Positions 46,009 through 55,730 of a stretch of DNA of 57,030 nucleotides are shown in pieces. Positions within the stretch are counted from its first letter, which is position 1; every line of letters begins with the position of its first letter. The notes under the pieces were generated by a model, which worked only from the letters and a program-made list of their open reading frames with translations, did not search any database and was not told the origin of the DNA. Both the position numbers and the translations under genes were made by a program. Source of the stretch: Thermoleophilaceae bacterium (lineage in GTDB: Bacteria; Actinomycetota; Thermoleophilia; Solirubrobacterales; Thermoleophilaceae); NCBI GenBank assembly GCA_014534235.1, contig JACVRW010000006.1, positions 1-57,030 on the forward strand, given 5' to 3'.

Positions 46009-46959
46009 CTAGCCGGTGAAGCGTGGCAGGACCTCGCGCGCGTACACCTCGAAGAACTCCCGGCCGCCGCCGATCTGCTGAATGTACAGCTCGTCCACGC
46101 CGGCGTCCGCGAACTCCTGGATCGACTCGACGTGGCGCTCGATGTCGGGGCCGCATGGGATGGACTCCGCGACCATGTCCTCGGTCACGAGCTCGGTTGC
46201 CTGCTCGAAGTGCTCCGGCGTCGACAGCACCTGCGCGAGCTCCCCGGGCAGCACCTCGTTCGGCCACAGCCGGTGGGCCATCCGGCGCGCCTCAGCCTCG
46301 TCGCGGGCGTAGCAGACCTTCGTGCCCGCCTGGACCGGACCGTCGCCGCCGCCGGCGCGGTAGCGCTCGATCAGCGAGGCGTCCGGCATCGTCGTCACAT
46401 AGCCGTCGGCGACCCGCGCCGCGAGGTCGACGGCCTTCGGGCCGAAGCCGGAGACGAGTACCGGCGGCGGCGCCTCGGGCAGCGTGTAGATGCGCGCGTG
46501 GCGCACACGGTAGTGGTTACCCGCGCGGCTCACGACGGCGCCGGTCCAGAGCTCCCGCATGACGTCGATCGCCTCCTCGAGCATCTCGAGACGCACGTCG
46601 GCTTCGGGCCAGTCGTCCCCCAGGATTTGCTCATTCAACGCCTCGCCACTGCCCACGCCGAGGTTGAAGCGGCCGGGGAACATCGCCGCGGCCGTCGCCG
46701 CGGCCTGAGCGATGACCGCCGGGTGGATGCGCACCGTCGGGGCGGTCACGGCGGTCGTCACCGGCAGGCGCGACGTCGCCTCGGCGAGCGCGCCGATGAC
46801 CGCCCAGACAAATGGCGACTCGCCCTGAGCGTGGATCCACGGGTGGTAGTGGTCGGAGATCCACAGGCCTTGGAAGCCCGCCTCCTCCGCGGCGCGTGCT
46901 TGCGCGACCAACTCGGCGGGGCCGTTCTCCTCGCAGGACAGGAAGTAGCCGATCTTCAT
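46009..46959 (-). CDS. F420-dependent LLM-class oxidoreductase (G6PDH-family type)
   Basis: 316-residue luciferase-like barrel. The N-terminus MKIGYFLSCEENGPAELVAQ, the GLWISDHYHPW motif (His involved in F420 chemistry), NLGVGSGEALNEQILGDDWP and VLVSGFGPKAVDLAARVADG are those of the F420-dependent glucose-6-phosphate-dehydrogenase-like group. Substrate is not necessarily glucose-6-phosphate. This supports an F420-producing actinobacterial host. Same strand as, and 78 nt after, the aminotransferase at 47038. Confidence 0.88.
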   Translation of the reverse strand: MKIGYFLSCEENGPAELVAQARAAEEAGFQGLWISDHYHPWIHAQGESPFVWAVIGALAEATSRLPVTTAVTAPTVRIHPAVIAQAAATAAAMFPGRFNLGVGSGEALNEQILGDDWPEADVRLEMLEEAIDVMRELWTGAVVSRAGNHYRVRHARIYTLPEAPPPVLVSGFGPKAVDLAARVADGYVTTMPDASLIERYRAGGGDGPVQAGTKVCYARDEAEARRMAHRLWPNEVLPGELAQVLSTPEHFEQATELVTEDMVAESIPCGPDIERHVESIQEFADAGVDELYIQQIGGGREFFEVYAREVLPRFTG

Positions 46960-47037
46960 TGCGTCTTCATGCCCGGCGCGCCGTGGGGAATGCCTCCGCG
47001 CGGCAGGGAATGCCCGCGCGCCGTCGACGCAACCTCC

Positions 47038-48291
47038 TCAGCCGAACAGATCGGCAAGCGCGGCGTCGAACGCGGCGCTGTGGCGGTCGACGTCGTCCTC
47101 CGTAGTGGCCGGACACATCAGGGCCATGTTGTGGAACGGCGTGATCAGGACACCCCTGTTCAAGAGGTAAAGATGCACGTACTCCTCGAGGGCGCGGTCG
47201 GCGGCGGTCGCGGACTCGGCGCCGGTGCGGGGCGGCTCGGGGCGGAAGCGGTACTCCGCCCGCGCGCCGAGGCTCACCACCCACCAGGGGGCGCTGTGCG
47301 CGGCGAGCGACCGCTCCACCCCGGCGACGAAGCGCTCGCGGAGCGCGGACATCCGGGCGAAGGCGGCCTCGGTCAACACCTGCTCGAGCGTCGCCCGAGC
47401 CGCGGCCAGGGAAAGGGCATTGCCGGCCAGGGTGCCGCCCACGCCGCCGGTGTCCTCGAGGTCCGCGTCCTCGGCGGCGGCGATCCGCTCGCCCAGCTCG
47501 GCGCTCACGCCGTAGGCGCCGATCGGCACGCCGCCGCCGATCGCCTTGCCGAGGGTCACAGCGTCCGGCTCGAGGCCCCAGGCCGCGGTGCAGCCCCCGG
47601 GCCCGGCGCTGAGCGTGTGGGTCTCGTCGATCACGAGCAGCGTCTCGGCGCGCGTGCAGGCCTCCCGCACGCCGGCCAGGAAGCCGTCCTCCGGGAGGAC
47701 GATGCCGATGTTGGTGAGCGCCGGCTCCATCAGCAGGCAGGCCACGTCGCCCTCCGCCAGCGTCGCCTCGACCGACGGCAGCTCGTTGAACTCGGCCACC
47801 CTCGTCGTCAGCGTGGGGTCGACCATCGGCCCCACGTTCCCCTCGCGCGAGCGCGGCACGCCGTCGTCGAGCGTCACGAGCGCCTCGTCGACCGTACCGT
47901 GGTAGCACCAGTTGAATACGAGCACCCGCGGCCGGCCGGTCACCTCGCGAGCCATCCGCAGGATCCAGCGGTTGGCGTCGGTGGCGGTGAGCGCGAACTG
48001 CCAATACGGCAGGCCGAAGCGGCGGGCGAGCTCGTCGCCCACCCGCACCGCGTCCTCGGTAGGGAGCATCGTCGTGAGGCCGGCCAGATCGCGGATAGCG
48101 GCCATCGTCGGCTCGGGCGAGTGCCCCGCCATCGCGCCGGTGTCGCCGAGGCAGAGATCGGCGTACTCGTTGCCGTCCACGTCTACGACCCGGGCGCCGC
48201 GCGCCTCCGACGCGTAGACAGGGTGAGCGCCCGCCCACATCGTCATCCAACTCATGGGGACGCCGCTCAGCAGGCTGCCGCGCGCCCGCAC
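47038..48291 (-). CDS. GSA-AT-like class III aminotransferase in the pot operon
   Basis: 417-residue PLP enzyme resembling glutamate-1-semialdehyde aminomutase and related transaminases. PLP lysine is in [32 protein letters not shown] holds the cofactor Asp; [17 protein letters not shown] is near the N-terminus. Homology-like sequence extends upstream (RERLARLTARERERFERSHP) toward the potC stop, but the only good start codons are GTG 48291 and ATG 48255, so the N-terminus is uncertain. Position after potABCD suggests an amino-donor substrate imported by that transporter. Confidence 0.82.
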   Translation of the reverse strand: MRARGSLLSGVPMSWMTMWAGAHPVYASEARGARVVDVDGNEYADLCLGDTGAMAGHSPEPTMAAIRDLAGLTTMLPTEDAVRVGDELARRFGLPYWQFALTATDANRWILRMAREVTGRPRVLVFNWCYHGTVDEALVTLDDGVPRSREGNVGPMVDPTLTTRVAEFNELPSVEATLAEGDVACLLMEPALTNIGIVLPEDGFLAGVREACTRAETLLVIDETHTLSAGPGGCTAAWGLEPDAVTLGKAIGGGVPIGAYGVSAELGERIAAAEDADLEDTGGVGGTLAGNALSLAAARATLEQVLTEAAFARMSALRERFVAGVERSLAAHSAPWWVVSLGARAEYRFRPEPPRTGAESATAADRALEEYVHLYLLNRGVLITPFHNMALMCPATTEDDVDRHSAAFDAALADLFG

Positions 48292-48389
48292 GTGGAGCTC
48301 CCGCGAGCGCGGGTGCGACCGCTCGAAACGCTCGCGCTCGCGCGCCGTGAGCCTGGCGAGTCGCTCGCGAGTGCCGGTGGCGGCCGCGG

Positions 48390-49289
48390 CTACGCCTCCT
48401 CCGGCTCCGACCGCACGGCGGCCATCCGCTCCGCCCTCCGCTGCTGCCAGACGGTGAGGAGCATCATCGCCAGTGTGAACAGGAAGATCATCGAAGCGAT
48501 CACGTAGATCTGCGGCGGGACCGCGACGCGGGCGGCGCCCCAGATGAACAGCGGGAACGTGACTGTCGAGCCGGCGTTGAAGTTCGTGATCACGAAGTCG
48601 TCGACCGAGAGCGCGAAGGCGAGGAGGGCGGCCGAGAGCACGCCGGGCATGATGAGCGGCAGCGTCACGAGACGGAACGTCTGCCACGGCGTGGCCCCGA
48701 GGTCCTGGGCCGCCTCCTCGAGCGAGCGGTCGAAGCCGATGAGGCGCGAGCGCACCGTGATGATCACGAACGACAGGCTGAACATGATGTGCGCGATCAC
48801 GATGGTCCCGAAGCCCGTGGCCACGGCGTTGTTCAGGAACAGCGACAGGAGCGCCGCCCCGAGCACGACCTCGGGGGTGGCCAGCGGGATGAAGATGAAG
48901 AAGTTGATCGGCGCCCGCCCGCGGAATTCGTAGCGCACGAGCGCCAGCGCCGTCAGCGTGCCGAGAGCGGTGGCCGCCAGCGTCGAGAGAGCCGCGATCT
49001 CGATCGAGTTGACGAGCGCCTCTCGGATGCCGGGCACGCCGAACGGATCGCCCCACGCGTCGAGGCTGAACTCCTCCCAGATGAAGTTGAAGCGCCCGCG
49101 CGGATCGTTGAACGAGAACACCAGGATCACGGCGATCGGGACGAGCAGGTAGACGAGCGCGAGCAGCGCGTAGAAGTTCAGCCCCAGGTCGAGCAGGCTG
49201 CCGCCGCGGTGCCGGTCTCGCGGCCCGCGCGCCGCGGGCACGCCGGCCTCCCGTTGCGCGGTCGGGGCCGGTGCGGTGCGGGCCTCCAC
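48390..49289 (-). CDS. potC: Polyamine ABC transporter permease PotC
   Basis: 299-residue permease with six helices. The EAA loop reads SLEEAAQDLGATPWQTFRLVTLPLIMPG, and FSLSVDDFVITNF-like sequence (ALSVDDFVITNFNAG) is the PotC hallmark. GTG start overlaps the potB stop by one base (TAGTG), so translation is coupled. The N-terminal 45 residues before the first helix are basic and Pro-rich. Confidence 0.92.
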   Translation of the reverse strand: MEARTAPAPTAQREAGVPAARGPRDRHRGGSLLDLGLNFYALLALVYLLVPIAVILVFSFNDPRGRFNFIWEEFSLDAWGDPFGVPGIREALVNSIEIAALSTLAATALGTLTALALVRYEFRGRAPINFFIFIPLATPEVVLGAALLSLFLNNAVATGFGTIVIAHIMFSLSFVIITVRSRLIGFDRSLEEAAQDLGATPWQTFRLVTLPLIMPGVLSAALLAFALSVDDFVITNFNAGSTVTFPLFIWGAARVAVPPQIYVIASMIFLFTLAMMLLTVWQQRRAERMAAVRSEPEEA

Positions 49290-50161
49290 TACCTCCGCTC
49301 CCGTTCCGTGCCGAGCAGCGCCTCGGTGCCGGCGACGCGGGCCCACAGCACCACGATCGCCAGCATGAGCGCCATCAGGATGAACGAGAGCGCGGCGGCG
49401 GTCGGGTAGTCCGCCACCTCCAGGTAGCGGCTCTGAATGACGTTGCCGATCATGTACTGGTTCGGCGTTCCGAGCAACTCCGCGTTGATGAAGTCACCCG
49501 CCGCCGGGATGAACGTGAGCAGGGTTCCGGCAACCACACCGGGCATCGATAGCGGGAGCGTCACGCGTAGGAACACGTCGCGGCGACGTCCGTAGAGGTC
49601 GTAGCCCGCCTCGAGCATGCGCGGGTCGATCCGCTCCAGCGAGGCGTAGAGCGGGAGGATCATGAACGGTAGGAAGTTGTAGGTGATCCCGGCGACCACC
49701 GAGAAGGTGGTGTCGAGCAGCCGGCCGCCCTCCGAGAGCACCCCAACGGTTCGCAGCGTGTCGGACACGAACCCGGAGTCGGAGAGAATCGTCTCCCAGG
49801 AGAGCGTTCGGATCAGGTAGGTCACGAAGAAGGGGACGATCACCGCCAAGAGAAGGGCGTTCCGCCACCTGCCGCCGCGGAAGGCGATCACGTACGCCAG
49901 CGGATAACCGATGATGAGGGCGAAGAGCGTCGCCAGGCCGGCGTACTCGAACGAGCGCAGGAACTGCTCCGAGAAGTCGGAGAGCGCGTTCGTGTAGTTC
50001 GAGAACTCCCAGTTGAAGATGAAGCCGGTATCGATCGTGCCCTGCTTCAGCGACTCGAACAGCATGTACAACAGCGGGATGGCGAAGAAGATCGCCAGCC
50101 AGCCGAGCCCCGGGATCAGGAGCGCGTAGGGCAGCCCCGCTTTCCTCAGTCGCGCGGCCAC
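49289..50161 (-). CDS. potB: Polyamine ABC transporter permease PotB
   Basis: 290-residue permease with six helices. The first helix YALLIPGLGWLAIFFAIPLLYML, the segment PFFVTYLIRTLSWETILSDSG and the EAA loop MLEAGYDLYGRRRDVFLRVTLPLSMPG are typical for PotB. FIPAAGDFINAELLG near residue 215 is also diagnostic. GTG start lies 13 nt after potD. Confidence 0.93.
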   Translation of the reverse strand: MAARLRKAGLPYALLIPGLGWLAIFFAIPLLYMLFESLKQGTIDTGFIFNWEFSNYTNALSDFSEQFLRSFEYAGLATLFALIIGYPLAYVIAFRGGRWRNALLLAVIVPFFVTYLIRTLSWETILSDSGFVSDTLRTVGVLSEGGRLLDTTFSVVAGITYNFLPFMILPLYASLERIDPRMLEAGYDLYGRRRDVFLRVTLPLSMPGVVAGTLLTFIPAAGDFINAELLGTPNQYMIGNVIQSRYLEVADYPTAAALSFILMALMLAIVVLWARVAGTEALLGTERERR

Positions 50162-50174
50162 CGGCCCGGCTCGG

Positions 50175-51386
50175 CTAGGCGCCGATCACCTGCTGGAACG
50201 CCTCTTCGAGCTCGCGCTCGTCGTCCGGCTTCAGCTGCCGCATGATGAACGCGTTCGAGAGGGTTTGCTCGTCCGGGAAGATCAGCTGGTTCTGACCGAG
50301 CGCCGGGTCGCGCCTCGTCAGGATCTCCTTGACACCCTCGACCGGGCATATGTAGTTCACGTACTCGGCGATGTCCGCCTGCACCTCCGGCCGGTAGACG
50401 AAGTCGATCATCTTCTGAGCCGTGAAGGCGTGCGGCGCCCCCACCGGGATCTGCATGTTGTCGGTCCACAGGTGCACGCCGGTCTCGGGCGCGACGAACC
50501 TGATGTTCGGGTTGTCGGCCTCGAGCTGGACTGCGTCGCCCGACCAGCCGAGGATCACCCACGAGTCGCCCTTGGTGATGTCCTTCGTGTACTCGTTGCC
50601 GGTGAAGCCGCGGACCTGGCCGGATTCCGCCGCCTGGCCGATCTTGTCGACGGCCCGCATGAACTCGTCGAGGCTCGCGGTCTCCGGGTCGGCGCCCATC
50701 GACGCCGCGACCACGCTCACCGTGTCACGCATCTCGCTGAGCATCGTGACCTTGCCCTTGTAGTCCGGGTCGAACAGGTCGTCGACCGACCGCGGCTCGC
50801 GCTTGACCTTGTCCCGGCGGTAGATGATCCCGGTGAAGCCAGATTGCCAGGGCATCGAGAACTCGCGACGCTTGTCGAACGGCGGCGACTTCAGACGGTC
50901 GATCAGGTTCCTCGAGGCGTTCGGCATCTCAGACTTGTCGAACTTCTGCACGTAGCCCAGACGCATCATCCGCGCCGCCATCCAGTCCGTGACCACGTGG
51001 ATGTCGCGCCCGCCAGAGTCGCCCCGGGCGTACTGCTGGCGGACCTTCCCGAAGAACTCGGTGTTGTCGTTGATCTCCTCGACGTACTTGACCTTGGTGC
51101 CGTACTCCTTCTGAAACTCCTTCAGCGTCCCGCGGTCCTCCTCGATGTACAGGGGCCAGTTGGCGAAGTAGAGCGTGTCGGAGATCTTCCCCTTGCGGAT
51201 CGCCTTGGTTCCCTCGGCGCCGGTGTCGGCGCCGCCGCCGGTCTCCTCGCCGCAGGCGGCGAGGTAGGCGAGGGCGGAGAAGCTCAGCGCGCCCGCAGCG
51301 CCGCGCTGCATGAGCCGCCGCCGCGTGAGCGGGTCGCGCAGCAGACGGTCGAAGTGGCTGTCCAGATCGTCGCCCGTCGGGGTCAC
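50175..51386 (-). CDS. potD: Spermidine/putrescine-binding lipoprotein PotD, probable Tat substrate
   Basis: 403-residue periplasmic-type binding protein. N-terminal region has a twin-arginine pattern TRRRLMQRGAAGAL followed by a hydrophobic stretch and lipobox LAAC-GEE, so it is likely a Tat-exported lipoprotein. The mature part shows SDTLYFANWPLYIEEDRGTL, DIHVVTDWMAARM, and VILGWSGDAVQLEADNPNIRF as in PotD/PotF. GTG start overlaps the potA stop (GTGA, 51383-51386). Confidence 0.93.
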   Translation of the reverse strand: MTPTGDDLDSHFDRLLRDPLTRRRLMQRGAAGALSFSALAYLAACGEETGGGADTGAEGTKAIRKGKISDTLYFANWPLYIEEDRGTLKEFQKEYGTKVKYVEEINDNTEFFGKVRQQYARGDSGGRDIHVVTDWMAARMMRLGYVQKFDKSEMPNASRNLIDRLKSPPFDKRREFSMPWQSGFTGIIYRRDKVKREPRSVDDLFDPDYKGKVTMLSEMRDTVSVVAASMGADPETASLDEFMRAVDKIGQAAESGQVRGFTGNEYTKDITKGDSWVILGWSGDAVQLEADNPNIRFVAPETGVHLWTDNMQIPVGAPHAFTAQKMIDFVYRPEVQADIAEYVNYICPVEGVKEILTRRDPALGQNQLIFPDEQTLSNAFIMRQLKPDDERELEEAFQQVIGA

Positions 51387-52510
51387 GCCATGGCCTCCCT
51401 CACGATGTGAATGTTCTCGTCTGACCAGCTGAGCCGCGCCGGGTCACCCGGCGACGGGAGCCTCCGGCGGGCGTCCACGTCGACGTTCGGCACGAGCACC
51501 GTCATGCGCGTGCCGTCGGCCAGGCGCACCATCATCTGCGTCGCGGTGCCCATGTAGAGCGAGCTTTCGACCTGGCCCTCGACGCTCGCCCGCCCGTCGT
51601 CCGCAAAATCGCCAGCCGGGCGTAGCACGAGCTTCTCGGGCCGCACCACGGCGTGCGCGCGCTCTCCCCTCCGGGCCCCGCCGGACTCGGCCGTCCGCAC
51701 GGTGGGTCCCGCGTCGAGTCGGAGTTCCGTGGCGGCGCCGTTCGCGGACACGACCTCGCCCGGCATCAGGTTCGACACGCCGATGAACCCGGCCACGAAC
51801 GTGGTGGCGGGACGCTCGTAGACCGCTTCAGGGTCAGCGACCTGCTCGATGGCGCCGCGGTTCATGACCGCAATGCGATCGGACATCGTGAGCGCCTCCT
51901 CCTGGTCGTGCGTCACGTACACGAACGTGATGCCGACCTCGCGCTGGATGCGCTTCAGCTCCACCTGGAGCTGCTTGCGGAGCTTGAGGTCGAGGGCGCC
52001 GAGTGGCTCGTCGAGCAGGAGCACCGCGGGTCGGTTGACGAGCGCCCGCGCAAGCGCAACGCGCTGCTGCTGGCCGCCCGACAGCTGCGCGGGGCGTCGC
52101 TTCGCCTCCGCGGCGAGACCGACGCGCTCGAGCTCGTCCGACACGCGGCGCCGGATCTCCGCCTTGTCCACCTTCCTTCGCTGCAGCCCGAACGCCACGT
52201 TCCTCTCGACGCTCAGATGTGGGAACAGCGCGTAGTTCTGGAACACGGTGTTGGTCGAGCGCCTAAATGCGGGGCGGTCGGTGACGTCCTCGCCGTCGAG
52301 GAGCACGCGACCCTCGGTCGGCTCCTCGAACCCCGCCACCATGCGCAGCGTGGTGGTCTTGCCACACCCGGATGGCCCGAGCATCGTGAAGAACTGACCG
52401 CGGGGGATGTCCACCTTGAGGTCGCGGACCGCGGTGAAGTCGCCGAAGCGCTTCGTCACTCCGTCGAGCCGGACGCTCGGCTCAGCACTCCCTTCGCCCC
52501 CCTGTCTCAT
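51383..52510 (-). CDS. potA: Polyamine ABC transporter ATPase PotA
   Basis: 375-residue ATPase. Walker A GPSGCGKTTT, Q-loop VFQNYALFPHL, signature LSGGQQQRVALARAL, Walker B VLLLDEPLGALD and H-loop VTHDQEEA are all present, followed by a TOBE domain (from about residue 280). Start is ATG 52510; a TTG 4 codons upstream is less likely. First gene of potA-potD-potB-potC-aminotransferase, transcribed away from the catabolic genes at 52705. Confidence 0.96.
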   Translation of the reverse strand: MRQGGEGSAEPSVRLDGVTKRFGDFTAVRDLKVDIPRGQFFTMLGPSGCGKTTTLRMVAGFEEPTEGRVLLDGEDVTDRPAFRRSTNTVFQNYALFPHLSVERNVAFGLQRRKVDKAEIRRRVSDELERVGLAAEAKRRPAQLSGGQQQRVALARALVNRPAVLLLDEPLGALDLKLRKQLQVELKRIQREVGITFVYVTHDQEEALTMSDRIAVMNRGAIEQVADPEAVYERPATTFVAGFIGVSNLMPGEVVSANGAATELRLDAGPTVRTAESGGARRGERAHAVVRPEKLVLRPAGDFADDGRASVEGQVESSLYMGTATQMMVRLADGTRMTVLVPNVDVDARRRLPSPGDPARLSWSDENIHIVREAMA

Positions 52511-52704
52511 GTCGCGACGCAACCTATGTTCAGAGCGGAGTCATCGCAAGTGGCGAAGCGCCGAAAAAACACGGCGCCGGTTGGACAATCTGTAGCAAAG
52601 AGGGCCGGTTGCTTTCGCCTTGCCGCGCCCTTGTGTCGCGCCACTCGCGCCGATAGCGTTGTCCGGAGCGTCTAGCCGCCTTCGAAAACGAGGAGAGCCG
52701 CTGC
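52511..52704. promoter_or_regulatory. Divergent control region between potA and the putrescine-type aminotransferase gene
   Basis: 194 nt without a gene. It contains a direct repeat GCCGGTTG (52576-52583 and 52604-52611) and distant GGACAA / TTGTCC arms (about 52583 and 52659). Any could be a PucR-regulator site, but none is convincing alone. GAGGAG before ATG 52705 serves as ribosome-binding site. Confidence 0.45.
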
Positions 52705-54108
52705 ATGGCCACCACTCCCCAGACCGTCTTCGAGCCCGACACGCGTGCGCCGAGCACGCTACAGGAGAAGGCACGCCGCCACCTGTGGATGCACTTCACG
52801 CGCATGGGCGCGTACGACGACGAGCACGAGGTGCCCATCATCACCCGGGGAGAGGGCTGCTACGTCTATGACGAGCAGGGCAGGCGGTATCTCGACGGCC
52901 TCTCCGCGCTCTTCTGTGTGAACGCCGGCCACGGCCGCGCCGAGCTGGGCGAGGCCGCAGCGCGCCAGGCTAAGGAGCTTGGCTTCTACACGAACTGGAG
53001 CTATGCCCATCCCGTGGCCATCGACCTGGCGGAGCGGATCGCGAGCCTCGCGCCCGGCGACCTGAATCGGGTGTTCTTCACCTCCGGCGGCTCGGAGGCG
53101 GTGGAGTCGGCGTGGAAGCTAGCGCGCCAGTTCCACCGGCTGAACGGCGACGCTCAGCGCACCAAGATCATCTCGCGCGAGGTGGCCTACCACGGCACCA
53201 CCTTCGGGGCGCTTTCGATCACCGGGATCACGCCTCTGCGGACGCCGTTCGAGCCGCTCGTCCCCGGCGCCTACCACGCCCCGAACACCAACAGCTACCG
53301 CTGGCCCGAGGAGCGCGACTCCCTATGGGCCGCCGACCAGATCGAGCACATCATCGAGTTCCAGGGTCCCGAGACGGTGGCGGCCGTGATCCTCGAGCCC
53401 GTCCAGAACTCGGGCGGGTGCTTCGTCCCGCAGGACGGCTACTGGCAGCGGGTGAGGGAGATCTGCGACAAGCACGGCGTGCTCCTCATCTCCGACGAGG
53501 TCATCTGCTCCTGGGGACGGCTCGGGCACTACTTCGGCGTCGAGCGGTTCGGCGTCGTGCCCGACATGATCACGACGGCCAAGGGGCTCACCTCGGCGTA
53601 CGCGCCGATGGGCGCCGTGGTCGTGTCGGACCGCCTCGCCGAGCCGTTCATGGAGGACAAGCAGATGTTCGCGCACGGCATCACGTTCGGCGGCCATCCC
53701 GTGTCGGCGGCGATCGCGATGGCGAACCTCGACATCTTCGAGCGCGAGGACCTCTGCGGACACGTCCGTGCGAGGGAGGGAGTGTTCCGCCAGATGCTGG
53801 AGGCGATCCACGAGGATCTCCCGATCGTCGGCGACGTCCGCGGCGCGGGCTACTTCCACGCGCTCGAGCTCGTCAAGGACAAGGACACCAAGGAGACGTT
53901 CACGGATGAGGAGTCTGAGGAGCTCCTGCGCGGATTCATGTCCGGGGAGCTCTTCAAGCGCGGCCTCATCTGCCGCGCGGACGACCGCGGCGACCCTGTT
54001 GTTCAGCTCTCGCCCCCACTCATCGCCGACACCGAGCAGTTCGACGAGATCGATTCGGTCCTACGGTCGGTGCTGACGGACGCCTGGGACCGGATCGTCC
54101 GCCACTGA
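52705..54108 (+). CDS. Putrescine/omega-amino-acid:pyruvate aminotransferase (SpuC-like)
   Basis: 467-residue class III PLP aminotransferase. PLP lysine in MITTAKGLTSAYAP, cofactor Asp in LLISDEVICSWGR, and GSEAVESAWKLARQF near the phosphate site. The N-terminal HFTRMGAYDDEHEVPIITRGEG and YLDGLSALFCVNAGHGR fit the putrescine/beta-alanine:pyruvate group. Context (PotABCD divergent, alanine and aldehyde dehydrogenases downstream) favours putrescine plus pyruvate giving 4-aminobutanal plus alanine. Confidence 0.88.
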   Translation: MATTPQTVFEPDTRAPSTLQEKARRHLWMHFTRMGAYDDEHEVPIITRGEGCYVYDEQGRRYLDGLSALFCVNAGHGRAELGEAAARQAKELGFYTNWSYAHPVAIDLAERIASLAPGDLNRVFFTSGGSEAVESAWKLARQFHRLNGDAQRTKIISREVAYHGTTFGALSITGITPLRTPFEPLVPGAYHAPNTNSYRWPEERDSLWAADQIEHIIEFQGPETVAAVILEPVQNSGGCFVPQDGYWQRVREICDKHGVLLISDEVICSWGRLGHYFGVERFGVVPDMITTAKGLTSAYAPMGAVVVSDRLAEPFMEDKQMFAHGITFGGHPVSAAIAMANLDIFEREDLCGHVRAREGVFRQMLEAIHEDLPIVGDVRGAGYFHALELVKDKDTKETFTDEESEELLRGFMSGELFKRGLICRADDRGDPVVQLSPPLIADTEQFDEIDSVLRSVLTDAWDRIVRH

Positions 54109-54126
54109 GGGGCGCGTCCGCGGGCG

Positions 54127-55713
54127 ATGCTCACCGTACGCGGCCTCGTCACCGAGATGGGCCTCGAGCTCGCGGTCGGCGAGGACGGCGCGGACGCCCC
54201 CATCCGCTGGATCCACATCTCCGAGCTCCCCGATCCGACGCCGTGGCTCTCGGGCGGGGAGCTGCTCCTCACGACCGGCATACAGCTCGCCACGGAGGAG
54301 CGCCAGCGAGAGTTCATCCGGCTCCTGGCCGGTCGGCACCTCGCGGGCCTCGGGTTCGGGACCGGCTTCGACCATGCGGAGCTCCCCGCAGGCATCGTCG
54401 ACGAGGCCCGCGCGTTCGGCTTCGCGGTGTTCGAGGTCCCCTACGAGATGCCGTTCATCGCGATCACCGAGAAGGCCTTCACGCGCCTCGTGAACGAGCA
54501 GTACGAGGTGCTCCAGCGCGGTATCGCCATCCACAAGCGGCTCGAGCGCCTCGTGCTCGAGGAGGGGGGGCTCGACGAGGTGGTGCGGGCGCTCGCCGCG
54601 GCGACCGGCGGCGCGATATGCGTCCTCTCCGGGCGCGGGGAGACGATCGCCTCGAAGGCCTTCCGGCGTGAGCTGCCGCCGGCCGCAATCGAGCACGTCA
54701 GCGAGGAGGTGCGCCGCCGGAGCGGCGTCGCCGGCGCCACCGGCCGACGGGGCGCGGCGAGCGGCGAGTTCGCGCCGGACCACCCCGAGATCGCCGGTCG
54801 CTCGCTGGTTCTGCCGGTGTCCATCCGCGGGCGCGGCGCGCCCCAGGCCTGGCTGGTCGCCGCGCGCGACGCCGGCGGGCTCGGCGACTTCGAGCGGCTG
54901 ATACTGCAGCAGGCTGTCACGGTCGTCGCGCTGGAGCTGATGCGCCAGCGCGTGATGCGCGATACGGAGCGGCGCCTCGCCGGCGACGTACTCGCCGAGG
55001 CGCTGACGGGCCGGCTCTCCGCGGAGGACCTTGCCACGCGCCTGCGGCCGTTCGGTGTCGGCGCGGGCGCGGCGGTACTCGTCTTCGCCACGCCCGACGG
55101 CGCTCCGCCGGCCGCGGCCGAGAGCGACCTCGACCGCTTCCTGGCTGACGCCGGGGTCGGCGCCTTGGTCGCGGTCCGCGACCGGCTCCTGTGCGCGGTC
55201 GTCGACTCGCAGGAGGACAGCGCCGATCCGGTTGCGCTCGCCGCCCGGGCCCGGGGCTCGCTGGCCGCCGAGCACGGCGACCTGCGCGCCGCCGTGTCGC
55301 GGCCGGCGCCCGTCGGCTCTCTGCGGCGGAGCTTCCACGAGGCTCGTTGCGCGCTCGAGGCCGCGGCGGTGGTCAACGGGTCATCCCCGCCGGTCGCGTC
55401 CTACCGCGACCTTGGGGCGTTCCAGCTGCTGCTCTCGCTGCAGGACGACGATGCTCTGCGGCTCTATTGCGACAGCGTGCTCGGCCCACTCGAGGACGCG
55501 AGCGAGTACGGGGACGAGCTGATCCGCTCGTTGGAGGCCTTCATCGAGTCGAACGGTCAGTGGGAGCGGGCGGCGCGCGAGCTCTACTGTCACCGCCATA
55601 CGCTGCGCTACCGCATCCGCCGGGTGGAGCAGCTGACCGGGAGGGACCTGTCGAGCGCGCGCGATCGGATCGAGTTCTGGCTCGCGCTGCGGGCGCGCGA
55701 GCTCGTGACCTAG
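54127..55713 (+). CDS. PucR-family transcriptional regulator
   Basis: 528-residue regulator. N-terminal PucR domain (MLTVRGLVTEMGLEL, WIHISELPDPTPWLSGGELLLTTG), a central GAF/GGDEF-like region, and a C-terminal helix-turn-helix of the PucR type: ESNGQWERAARELYCHRHTL-RYRIRRVEQLTGRDL. Such regulators commonly control nearby purine, amine or amino-acid catabolism. It lies between the aminotransferase and ald, 18 nt after the former, so it likely controls both this unit and the divergent pot operon. Confidence 0.92.
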   Translation: MLTVRGLVTEMGLELAVGEDGADAPIRWIHISELPDPTPWLSGGELLLTTGIQLATEERQREFIRLLAGRHLAGLGFGTGFDHAELPAGIVDEARAFGFAVFEVPYEMPFIAITEKAFTRLVNEQYEVLQRGIAIHKRLERLVLEEGGLDEVVRALAAATGGAICVLSGRGETIASKAFRRELPPAAIEHVSEEVRRRSGVAGATGRRGAASGEFAPDHPEIAGRSLVLPVSIRGRGAPQAWLVAARDAGGLGDFERLILQQAVTVVALELMRQRVMRDTERRLAGDVLAEALTGRLSAEDLATRLRPFGVGAGAAVLVFATPDGAPPAAAESDLDRFLADAGVGALVAVRDRLLCAVVDSQEDSADPVALAARARGSLAAEHGDLRAAVSRPAPVGSLRRSFHEARCALEAAAVVNGSSPPVASYRDLGAFQLLLSLQDDDALRLYCDSVLGPLEDASEYGDELIRSLEAFIESNGQWERAARELYCHRHTLRYRIRRVEQLTGRDLSSARDRIEFWLALRARELVT

Positions 55714-55730
55714 ATGAGGGAGAGAGGCGA

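Noticed and set aside
45871-48507. Open plus-strand frame of about 880 codons opposite the aminotransferase and F420 oxidoreductase
   Set aside because: Composition is Arg/His/Gly-rich with no recognisable domain, and both antisense genes have clear families.
52576-52665. Direct repeat GCCGGTTG and distant GGACAA/TTGTCC arms as PucR operators
   Set aside because: Repeats are short, spacing between the inverted arms is large, and no established PucR consensus fits; kept only as a note in the control-region entry.
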